From JABGPL01 sp964387885 (GTDB lineage: Bacteria; Electryoneota; AABM5-125-24; Hatepunaeales; Hatepunaeaceae): a stretch of DNA of 64,000 bases. The translations under genes and the position numbers were made by a program. The notes beneath the pieces were generated by a model. It searched no databases, was not told the DNA's origin, and worked only from the letters and a program-made list of their open reading frames with translations. The stretch lies in assembly GCA_964387885.1 (NCBI GenBank), contig CAYLYZ010000012.1:1-64000 (forward strand), written 5' to 3'. Shown in pieces: positions 28,802 through 36,222 of this stretch. The stretch's first letter is position 1, and each line of letters starts with the position of its first letter.

Positions 28802-28965
28802 GAAAACTTATGCGGATCGATGGTCTAGCCTTTGTCTTCATTAAAGTACTACCTATGTTTTCTGTCTGTATGAAAAGACAAACATGCCACGCATAGGTCT
28901 TTCAGAAAACGATTTAAAATACTTCTGGTAGTAAACTTTAATCGCAATATTCAAGGATCACTGAC

Positions 28966-29298
28966 ATGACTTTAACTGCAATACTATTCTTCATCTTTGA
29001 GCTGTTTCAAAATATACAGATTAAGTGTATGCTTGCTGCTCGCAATGCACAGAGTTGGAATCTTGCACCCATTGACCGAAAGATGTGGCTAGATGGTCCA
29101 TGGGCACTATACACAACTTGTATACTCGCGGTTGCGCGATTTGCAGGTATTGCGTTCCTTTTATACTTTGGATATAGAACAAGATGGTTCTATCCAATAA
29201 TACTATGGTGTGTATCCATGCCTGTTTCGGTTATTTTCGTATCGATATTTCAAGTGAAATTCAATATAAGGTATCTTGCATTCTTGGGTTACTTGTAA
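28966..29298 (+). CDS. Small hypothetical membrane protein
   Basis: 110 aa, preceded by AAGGATC. Three hydrophobic helices: 3-20, a middle segment around CILAVARFAGIAFLLYFGY, and a C-terminal stretch from WFYPIILW. A conserved-looking loop with RKMWLDGPWALY separates the first two. No family is recognised. It lies between DUF2513 and the RAYT gene. Confidence 0.5.
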   Translation: MTLTAILFFIFELFQNIQIKCMLAARNAQSWNLAPIDRKMWLDGPWALYTTCILAVARFAGIAFLLYFGYRTRWFYPIILWCVSMPVSVIFVSIFQVKFNIRYLAFLGYL

Positions 29299-29391
29299 TT
29301 CCGATTGTTGGGATTTGGATGTGGTTTACAGTTTGAATGGATCTAATGCAGATGCATTGTCTGGTTCGGTCTTACATGTATCTCCGAATTT

Positions 29392-29419
29392 AGGGCTGAA
29401 GATATTCAGCCCCTACGGG
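29392..29419. repeat. RAYT-associated REP hairpin, upstream copy
   Basis: AGGGCTGAAGATATTCAGCCC followed by CTACGGG. It belongs to the GCTGAA/TTCAGC family that also occurs inside and downstream of the RAYT gene, and lies 113 bp before its start. Confidence 0.8.
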
Positions 29420-29532
29420 AATATACCCGAATGGAGAGGTGGATTCGCTTATACCGGAAATTTTATCATGTCAGGGGCAGGAAATGAAAAGCAAGAATTA
29501 AATAAATATGAAATACATAAAACGAGCTTCCA

Positions 29533-30234
29533 ATGACTTACAATCCCGAAAAACACCATCGCAGATCCATTCGATTGAAGGAATATGATTACTCGAGCGG
29601 AGGTGGGTATTATCTGACGATTGATTCGAATAACCGGGAATGTCTGTTTGGTGAGGTGACAAATAAAGAAATGATTCCGAATGAGGCCGGTCTGGTTGTT
29701 CGTAAATGCTGGTTGGAAATTCCCAGTCATTATCCCAATGTTGTTCTGGATGAATTCATCGTTATGCCGAATCATGTTCATGGGATCGTTTTTATTGTTG
29801 ATGAATCTTCTATGTCAAAACGTAGTAAACGTTCCGTAGGGGCTGAATATCTTCAGCCCTGTTCGAAGAAAAACACAGTATCAGGTTTGTCAGGAAATAG
29901 GGTTGAAAATATTCAACCCCTACATGGATCGTGTTCGAATACCAATGCGGATTCTGTTTTGCCGGGGAAAAGGGTTGAAGGTGTTCAACCCAAACTGAAT
30001 AGGTTTCAGAAGGTTATCCCTGGTTCAATTGGATCTATTGTACGAGGATTGAAAATTGGCGTCACCAAATGGTTTCGTCAGAACACGGATGTTTATACGG
30101 TTTGGCAACGGAATTATTACGAACATGTCATTCGTAACGAACAGGAATTGAACAGCATACGTGAATATATATTGAATAATCCGTTGCGATGGGAATTAGA
30201 CCGGGAACATCCGGATGAATGGGTGATGGGGTGA
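29533..30234 (+). CDS. REP-associated tyrosine transposase (RAYT, Y1/HUH family)
   Basis: 233 aa. N-terminal HHRRSIRLKEYDYSSGGGYY, the metal-binding HUH motif His81-Val-His83 in MPNHVHGI, and the catalytic-Tyr region WQRNYYEHVIRNEQEL (Tyr195 or Tyr196) define a single-domain RAYT related to IS200/IS605 transposases. Residues about 100-154 are an insertion encoded by REP-repeat DNA: three peptides GAEYLQP, RVENIQP and RVEGVQP correspond to three hairpins (29835-29991). Length modulo three is preserved (spacings 60 and 72 nt), so the frame stays open between the HUH and Tyr modules. Matching REP copies flank the gene. RAYTs cut and paste REP hairpins; activity of this one is unproven. Confidence 0.92.
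   Translation: MTYNPEKHHRRSIRLKEYDYSSGGGYYLTIDSNNRECLFGEVTNKEMIPNEAGLVVRKCWLEIPSHYPNVVLDEFIVMPNHVHGIVFIVDESSMSKRSKRSVGAEYLQPCSKKNTVSGLSGNRVENIQPLHGSCSNTNADSVLPGKRVEGVQPKLNRFQKVIPGSIGSIVRGLKIGVTKWFRQNTDVYTVWQRNYYEHVIRNEQELNSIREYILNNPLRWELDREHPDEWVMG
29835..29991 (+). repeat. Three REP hairpins inside the RAYT coding sequence
   Basis: GGGGCTGAATATCTTCAGCCC (from 29839), AGGGTTGAAAATATTCAACCCC (from 29899) and AGGGTTGAAGGTGTTCAACCC (29971-29991). They are separated by spacer DNA with the same GAATxxCAACACxGATTCxGxTTTGTC pattern as the array downstream. The reading frame passes through all three. Confidence 0.85.
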
Positions 30235-30252
30235 AAATGGTCAATCCCTGGG

Positions 30253-30403
30253 TGTAGGGGCTGAAGATATTCAGCCCTGTTCGAATGGCAATGTAGATTC
30301 TCGTTTTTAGGGATTTAGGGCTGAAAATATTCAGCCCCTACGGAATGGTGACGCGGATTCCTGTTTTGTCGGGGAATGGGTTGAAGATATTCAACCCCTA
30401 CGG
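30253..30403. repeat. REP array downstream of RAYT
   Basis: Three hairpins in a row at about 62-bp period: GGGGCTGAAGATATTCAGCCC (from 30256), AGGGCTGAAAATATTCAGCCC (from 30317) and GGGTTGAAGATATTCAACCCC (from 30378). The spacers are also conserved (GAATGGxAACxCxGATTCxxGTTTTG), which excludes a CRISPR array. This fills most of the 30235-30536 gap. Confidence 0.85.
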
Positions 30404-30536
30404 AATGGCAACACAGATTCCGGTTTGTCAGGATATAGGATTGGGTACCCACCCGGGAAAATAAAACACATCTGTTGTAATCCTGTTATATTCTTTGTAT
30501 CGTTTCTTGTATAAACAAAATTATGAAGGAGCACTC

Positions 30537-31823
30537 ATGGATACATTCGACCGCCTCTTGCAGTACATCAATTCTCTCAATATTATCGACACTCACGAGC
30601 ATCTTGGATTCGAATCTGACCGGGTTAAGGATGAGGATGTGTTCGAGGAATGGTTGGAGCATTATTTCTCTTGTGACCTGCATTCCGCGGGATTATCAGA
30701 AAAGGAATTAGGCTTTGTCAGAGATAGCTCAAAAGATATTCACGAACGCTGGAAAAAAGTTGAACCTTACTGGCATGCTGCGGAATCTACCGGATATGGG
30801 AGAGCACTCTCGATTGCAGCTCGGGATATTTATGGGATCGAATCGATAAACTCAAATACAATAGGTGAGTTGAACGATAGATTCAGGGACGCTAAAGAAA
30901 AGGGTGGTCATTACGACAATGTGCTAAAAGGAAAATCGAAAATTGATCTCTCTATTGTCGATTCTATGCCGATTCCTTACCGTGAACCACCACATCCATT
31001 TGTGTTTACGCTACATACAAACATCTTTTTACTGACGAATCATATCAATCAATTGAGGGAAACGGGTGCAGTGGTTGATATGAGTGTACATACTCTTTCG
31101 GATTGGATGGATGTTACCCGCAAGTATATTGAAAAATTCATAAATGGGAAATCAAGAGTCGTCTGCCTGAAGAGCTCAATTGCCTACGAGAGAAGTCTTC
31201 GATTTGATAAGGTAACCTATGCGGAAGCTGAAAAGGCTTTTAATGAACTCTTCGAGGACAGGAACTTAGCAAAGTACCGTCCGACTGTGAAACTTTCCAA
31301 GGTTTTTTCTGACTACATGATGCATTTCATATGCAAAGTAGCGGATGACAACCGCATACCGTTTCAGATTCACACTGGAATTCAGGAGGGAACAGGTAAT
31401 ATTATTTACGACTCAAATCCGACACTCCTAAGCAATCTTTTCCTTGAATATCAGAATGTGAAATTTGATATTTTCCACATGGGTTATCCTTATGTAATGG
31501 AAATGGGAACTCTTGCCAAAAATTTCCAAAACGTCTTCCTCGATATGTGCTGGGGGCATATTATCAGCCCGGAAGCCGCTCGACGCGCCTTGATTGAATG
31601 GCTGGATGTTGTTCCCGCAAATAAGATTCATGCATTCGGCGGGGATTACTGCTTTGTAGATGGTGTTTACGGGCATCAATACCTCGCCCGCAGGAATGTA
31701 GCGTTTTCTCTGGCATATAAGGTTAACGACGGTTCGATAAGTATTTCGCGAGCGGAAGAGATCGCAAAATGGATGTTTCGTGATAATCCGATTGAACTGT
31801 TCAAGCTGGAGAGGTTTTTGTAA
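30537..31823 (+). CDS. Amidohydrolase-superfamily metal-dependent hydrolase
   Basis: 428 aa from ATG 30537, placed by GAAGGAG seven nt upstream; a frame start at 30495 lacks such a site. The TIM-barrel metal motif is DTHEHL (His20, His22), with FQIHTGIQEG, a later FHMGYP and the terminal FGGDY containing the catalytic Asp. The layout resembles amidohydrolase_2 and uronate-isomerase-like members. Substrate unknown. It is complete and unrelated to the repeat array just upstream, which may carry its promoter. Confidence 0.82.
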   Translation: MDTFDRLLQYINSLNIIDTHEHLGFESDRVKDEDVFEEWLEHYFSCDLHSAGLSEKELGFVRDSSKDIHERWKKVEPYWHAAESTGYGRALSIAARDIYGIESINSNTIGELNDRFRDAKEKGGHYDNVLKGKSKIDLSIVDSMPIPYREPPHPFVFTLHTNIFLLTNHINQLRETGAVVDMSVHTLSDWMDVTRKYIEKFINGKSRVVCLKSSIAYERSLRFDKVTYAEAEKAFNELFEDRNLAKYRPTVKLSKVFSDYMMHFICKVADDNRIPFQIHTGIQEGTGNIIYDSNPTLLSNLFLEYQNVKFDIFHMGYPYVMEMGTLAKNFQNVFLDMCWGHIISPEAARRALIEWLDVVPANKIHAFGGDYCFVDGVYGHQYLARRNVAFSLAYKVNDGSISISRAEEIAKWMFRDNPIELFKLERFL

Positions 31824-32245
31824 GTGGTAATTCCACTTTTTCAAAAGGTAACATACTTTCCGTAGGGGCTGAAAATCTTCAGCCCTGTTCGAATGGGAAC
31901 ACGGATTCAATTTTGTCGGGAATTAGGGTTGAATATTTTCAACCCCTACAGAACAAGTACGATGGGAGGCGATTGAAGGTATAGTGTCACCATTCCCGGT
32001 TTCGTGAAGTTTCCCTCCCCTTCCTCTTACACTCACCACAATTTTCCCTAATAACTCTGCAAAATTCAAACTCCTTTACAAAAAACCTCACAATTCTTCT
32101 TGACTTTTTGTATTTATTGTATATATTGAGCATGTACAAAGAGTACAAAAGTCCATTTCGGATATTGGCGTGTTAGGAGATTGCTTCACTTCGTTCGCAA
32201 TGACGTACTTTTGAGAAATTCTAAATTATAAAGAGGATTGGGAAA
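31824..32245. other. Intergenic: REP pair, half MITE and a promoter candidate
   Basis: REP hairpins at 31861-31890 (GGGGCTGAAAATCTTCAGCCC) and 31924-31951 (AGGGTTGAATATTTTCAACCCC) form an inverted pair bounded by CGTAGGGG and CCCCTAC. A half MITE lies at 32177-32205. TTGACT (32100-32105) and TATATT (32122-32127), spaced 16 bp, could be a promoter for the gene at 32246. Confidence 0.6.
32100..32127 (+). promoter_or_regulatory. Sigma70-like promoter candidate for the LVIVD-repeat gene
   Basis: TTGACT and TATATT hexamers with a 16-bp AT-rich spacer, 118 bp before the ATG. Only sequence resemblance supports it; FCB bacteria may use different consensus elements. Confidence 0.3.
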
Positions 32246-34447
32246 ATGCTGAAGTTCTTTACAATCATTTTATCTTTGCTATTACTATCAGGGTGTTGCT
32301 CTCAGGTTTGTGGTCAGGATCGTGAGAATATTGTGTTTTTGGAAAGGTATTATAATATTTGGGATTCTGCATATCAACTGGAACTGGTAGATAATGTTGC
32401 ATATGTAGCAACTGGAATATCCGGTATGCAGTTGGTCAATGTAGAGGATCCGGAAAATTTGGAAAAATCCTCTTATTTTGATGATCATTTAAAAAGTGCA
32501 AATGCAATTTGTGTGGGTGAAAATATAGTGTTTATGACTCTATCAGATACTGCAACCGGACTTATAGCTATTGATATCTCTGGCCACGATAATTACAGAA
32601 TAGTCGGTGAAATCCAAACTCCGGGTTTACCTTTAGCAATGCAATTACGTGATGATTACGCTTATATCGCTGATTCCGGCAGTGGATTAGTAGTTATAGA
32701 TGTCAGCGATCCGGAGAACATGGAAATTGTTGAAGAGATACATGACTACTCGAATATAAGAGATGTAATTGTAAGAGGTGATATTGTGTATATCGCTGAT
32801 TTTGAAATCGGTTTTGTAATCCTGAGTAAAGATCCTGACCATAATGTTGATGTATTAGCGGCATTCCCTTATCCTCAGGCGCATTTGATCAGAGTTTGTG
32901 ATTCACTGGTTTACCTGGGACATGGCCAGGGGGAACTTTCAATTTTCGACATTTCCAATCTGAATGAACCGGATTCTCTGACGACGATTAATCTTCATGA
33001 AACAATTCGGGAAATCGAAGTTGTAAATGATGTCGGATTTGCAGCTATTGGTAGTGGTGGTATTGTTTCGTTAAATCTTGCTGATCTATCTAATCCGGCT
33101 GTTATCTCAGATTTTATTTTAGAAAATGGAAGCGCTAACGATTTGGTTATTAGCGGAGATATCTGTTATGTTGCTGACGGTCAGGGATTGTTATGGGCGT
33201 TAGATGTATCAGATCCTTCCGAAATTGATAGCACCGGAAGTACAATTGAAACCAGGCAGGGATATCCGTTAATAGGCGATGTTCAATCGATCACAATTAA
33301 TGACAATGTTGTTACTACGGTACTCCTTGGTTCCATAGAACTCAACCAGATAATTGATGATTTTGGTATCTTTGACAGAATCGTGGGGATGGGATTGAAC
33401 TCCCCTGCACGGTTTGTTGCTTCGATTGAAGATCATTTTCTCGGATTACTTGAAAATAACAGTATGTTTTGTATGAATATATCTGAACCAGATAGGTGTT
33501 TTATTACTGATTGTCATGCACTTCCGGGAAGACCTGATAATTTTGTTTGTAACGAAACATATGGATTTCTACCTTCGGGAAACAGCATATTCCGGATGGA
33601 CTATTCTAATCCAAATGAATTACTACTTTTGAGTGATATTGAGCTTGAAGAAATGGATGCAAGAAATGCTGCTGCTACTGATGATTTTGTATATGTCGTA
33701 GGAGAAGGTGGTTTATGGATATTTGATATTCAGGATGAAGATTCGTTTCGATTCATCAGTAACTTAGATTACCCAGGTGTGATTGTGGGAGTAGATATTT
33801 ATGAGGCTAACCTCTTTGTCAGCTATTTTGACAATGAGGAAGGTCGATCCTATTTTCTAATAATCGATGTTGAGCATACTGAAAATCCATCTGAAATATC
33901 TCGTGTTGAACTTGAGGGGTATCCGGGAAGAACCGTCAGAATTCAATCAAATCAGAATAACTGTCTGGCTTATGTTTGCGGAGGGGTAGATGGTGGTTTA
34001 AAGATCATTGATGTTTCAGATATTAATGAACCTGATATTGTGGGAAGTTATGATACTCCGGGTGAAGCGCTTGATCTGGTTGTTTATGATAATTTTATTT
34101 ATGTGGCTGACCGGACAAATATCGGAGTTTATATGCATCAAATTCAAAACAGTGTCAGTGATGAAGATGAAAGTCTAATAAGCGATAGCTTTCACTTGAA
34201 TTCCATATATCCGAATCCATTCAATCCTAAAGTAACTATTAATTATAAACTTCAAATTAATGATGAAATTAATATTTCAATTCATGATATTAAGGGCAGA
34301 TTGATCGAAACACTATTTAATGGTGTTCAACCTGGTGGAGATCATTCAATTACATTTCACGCAGATGATTATCCGAGTGGATTGTACTTAGCAAAAATAA
34401 AGACAAGTACTGCGTTAGAAATTCATAAATTAACATTGCTCAGGTAA
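32246..34447 (+). CDS. Exported LVIVD-repeat propeller lipoprotein with type IX-like sorting domain
   Basis: 733 aa. The N-terminal signal has a lipobox-like LLSGC (Cys17) but also a possible signal peptidase I site after VCG, so lipidation is uncertain. The body is a series of roughly 40-residue LVIVD repeats (YIADSGSGLVVIDVSDPENME and variants), predicted to form one or two beta-propellers. The end is the sorting domain YPNPFNPKVTINYKL ... GLYLAKIKTS. No catalytic motif. A combined lipobox and sorting domain would be unusual. Probably a surface protein. Confidence 0.82.
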   Translation: MLKFFTIILSLLLLSGCCSQVCGQDRENIVFLERYYNIWDSAYQLELVDNVAYVATGISGMQLVNVEDPENLEKSSYFDDHLKSANAICVGENIVFMTLSDTATGLIAIDISGHDNYRIVGEIQTPGLPLAMQLRDDYAYIADSGSGLVVIDVSDPENMEIVEEIHDYSNIRDVIVRGDIVYIADFEIGFVILSKDPDHNVDVLAAFPYPQAHLIRVCDSLVYLGHGQGELSIFDISNLNEPDSLTTINLHETIREIEVVNDVGFAAIGSGGIVSLNLADLSNPAVISDFILENGSANDLVISGDICYVADGQGLLWALDVSDPSEIDSTGSTIETRQGYPLIGDVQSITINDNVVTTVLLGSIELNQIIDDFGIFDRIVGMGLNSPARFVASIEDHFLGLLENNSMFCMNISEPDRCFITDCHALPGRPDNFVCNETYGFLPSGNSIFRMDYSNPNELLLLSDIELEEMDARNAAATDDFVYVVGEGGLWIFDIQDEDSFRFISNLDYPGVIVGVDIYEANLFVSYFDNEEGRSYFLIIDVEHTENPSEISRVELEGYPGRTVRIQSNQNNCLAYVCGGVDGGLKIIDVSDINEPDIVGSYDTPGEALDLVVYDNFIYVADRTNIGVYMHQIQNSVSDEDESLISDSFHLNSIYPNPFNPKVTINYKLQINDEINISIHDIKGRLIETLFNGVQPGGDHSITFHADDYPSGLYLAKIKTSTALEIHKLTLLR

Positions 34448-34771
34448 GAGGTTAACAAGATTTTTGAGTGAAGCGTGATGAGTTAAGGCTCTGGATTTGG
34501 AACTGCTTCAAATTGCCCTTTGAGCAAAGACTGACAGGAATGTCCGTCCTCCCCATTGTTTTGTTTTCTTCAGACATCCTTCAGATGATAACAATGACCT
34601 AAGTGTCAGTTGAGGGCACGTAGCACTACGTATAAATTCATATAACGAATCTGTGAAATAAGTAAATTTGCTTGCCATTCAATTGAAATAATCGGTAAGT
34701 TGGATGTGAAAAACCACAGAAATCACATTTGTGTTCAGGAGTATCATTTGGACATCAGCAAGATATAAGAG
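34448..34771. other. Intergenic with a degenerate palindromic element
   Basis: GACTGACAGGAATGTCCGTC followed by CTCCCC (34530-34555) is a decayed copy of the GGGGAG/CTCCCC family. GGGCACGTAGCACTACGT at about 34614 is half of the element found around the NACHT gene. No gene is seen. Confidence 0.6.
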
Positions 34772-35350
34772 GTGGCTCATGCTGAGATGGGTTTGCGTCA
34801 GGATCTACCCTTCAGGGAGCCAGGATGGAGTCTCTACCACGGGAAACGTACGGGTAGAATTGCCTGCCATTTGAGGGAGTTACTCAAAGTGGGTGTTGAT
34901 CCTGGAGAATTATACGTTGCAGGTTTGTTTCACGATATTGGTAAGGATCAGGATCATCATGCTCAGGTTGGAGCTCAATGTACCAAAAATTTACTCAGTA
35001 ATCTCATCTCTCCTGAGACACTGGAAACTATTTGCGAAGCAATCCACTTACACAACAAACGCAAGAATTCAGACTCCTTCAATGACTTTACAAAACTTTT
35101 ACAGGACGCTGATATAATAGATCATGTTGGATTTATTGACATTTGGATGGCTTTCTACTGGAGTGGTCATCATAATGAATCAATTAAGGAACATCTCCAA
35201 TATTACAAAGGTGAAGACCGCGAGCAGTTTCATGAGTATATGAAAACCCACTTGAACTTCGATGTGTCGCGTCAGATGTTTGAAGATAGGATTGAGAAGT
35301 CGGAGCAGTTCTTCACGGATTTTCACAGGATATATTTCGAAGGGATATAG
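34772..35350 (+). CDS. HD-domain phosphohydrolase
   Basis: 192 aa from GTG 34772; ATG 34787 with AGAGGTGG about 11 nt upstream is an equally good start. HD signature: the first His in the YHGKRTGRIA region, GLFHDIGK with His54-Asp55, HHAQVGA, and a distal Asp in LLQDADIIDHVGF. These ligate two metals in enzymes that hydrolyse phosphoester or nucleotide substrates. Soluble and cytoplasmic. No domain partner is fused, so the substrate is not predictable. Confidence 0.82.
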   Translation: MAHAEMGLRQDLPFREPGWSLYHGKRTGRIACHLRELLKVGVDPGELYVAGLFHDIGKDQDHHAQVGAQCTKNLLSNLISPETLETICEAIHLHNKRKNSDSFNDFTKLLQDADIIDHVGFIDIWMAFYWSGHHNESIKEHLQYYKGEDREQFHEYMKTHLNFDVSRQMFEDRIEKSEQFFTDFHRIYFEGI

Positions 35351-35409
35351 ATAAATCCATGAGAGTTGTAGCCCGGTGCTCTCCGAACCCGGGGAATAGA
35401 TAGAAGAAA

Positions 35410-35432
35410 CATGTTTGGACAAGTCAAACATG
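35410..35432. repeat. Palindromic element CATGTTTG/CAAACATG
   Basis: An 8-bp perfect stem (CATGTTTG, CAAACATG) around a 7-base loop, followed by CCACCCGTACA. Preceded by GCCCGGTGCTCTCCGAACCCGG, another imperfect hairpin. It lies between the HD gene and the DUF2938 gene. Confidence 0.5.
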
Positions 35433-35472
35433 CCACCCGTACACAGGAGTAAAAATTATAAATTATACAGAA

Positions 35473-35946
35473 ATGGTTCTGATGGGAGTTCTTGCAACCC
35501 TTGTAATGGATTTGCTGGCGATTCTTCTTGTTGAATCGAAAATCATACGGCAACTTATCAAACCAGAAGCCGTCGGACGCTGGACGCTTTATATGTTAAG
35601 GGGAAAATTCACGCACAGGGATATCAACAAAACTCCCGTATTGAATTATGAAAAATCAGCTACATTATGGTCTCATTACCTGATCGGAATTGCCCTCGCT
35701 GGGATCTACCTCCTCCTGGAGTTAATAATGCCGACAATTCGTAACCAGGTGTGGATGCCTCTGATATTCGGAGTAGCAACGGTTCTTCTGCCCTGGTTAT
35801 GGCTGTACCCGAGTATGGGTCTTGGTTTTCTGGCTTCGAAAGCATCAAAAAGATCGCCATACATTGTTACCAGCCTCGTTAATCATACGAATTTCGGGTT
35901 GGGAATGGTGATCTGGGTTGTGTTTTTTCGTCGTTTCTTGATGTAG
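35473..35946 (+). CDS. DUF2938-like integral membrane protein
   Basis: 157 aa from the first ATG. Four hydrophobic helices, with LMGVLATLVMDLLAILL at the start, a loop with RGKFTHRDI, and YPSMGLGFLASKASK before the last helices; this fits DUF2938. Homologues usually begin a few residues earlier. AGGAG at 35446-35450 is followed by ATT and ATA codons in frame but no ATG until 35473, so a rare ATT start at 35455 is possible. Function unknown. Confidence 0.65.
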   Translation: MVLMGVLATLVMDLLAILLVESKIIRQLIKPEAVGRWTLYMLRGKFTHRDINKTPVLNYEKSATLWSHYLIGIALAGIYLLLELIMPTIRNQVWMPLIFGVATVLLPWLWLYPSMGLGFLASKASKRSPYIVTSLVNHTNFGLGMVIWVVFFRRFLM

Positions 35947-36222
35947 GGAAGGAACCGAATTCTTGATTCAGGTTTACATGATAAATTGTTAACTTCGATT
36001 TCCATTCCGGTATATACGGACAGGAATGTCCGCCCTCCCCTGTATAGGGTGACTCATTAATAGTAAAGTTCTTTCAGCAGATCTTATTATGTTATTATTA
36101 GCCAGAATAATACTAATATCCTGAAAAAACGGAATTTTATTTCAAATATGTTCTTGTACAATTACATTAATAAGAACAGTTCGTTTCACACCTAGGAAAA
36201 TTGAACATCATACGAGGTTGTA
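35947..36222. other. Intergenic with one palindromic element
   Basis: CGGACAGGAATGTCCG followed by CCCTCCCC (36017-36040) belongs to the GGGGAG/CTCCCC family. The remainder is AT-rich and presumably carries the promoter of the beta-helix gene. Confidence 0.55.

Noticed and set aside
30253..30403. Periodic hairpins that look like a short CRISPR array
   Set aside because: The DNA between hairpins is itself conserved between units, the hairpins vary, and there are no cas genes. This is a REP-type array.
27695..31823. Prophage or integrative element
   Set aside because: DUF2513 and a transposase are present, but there are no integrase, capsid, replication or conjugation genes, and no repeated tRNA end that would mark an attachment site.
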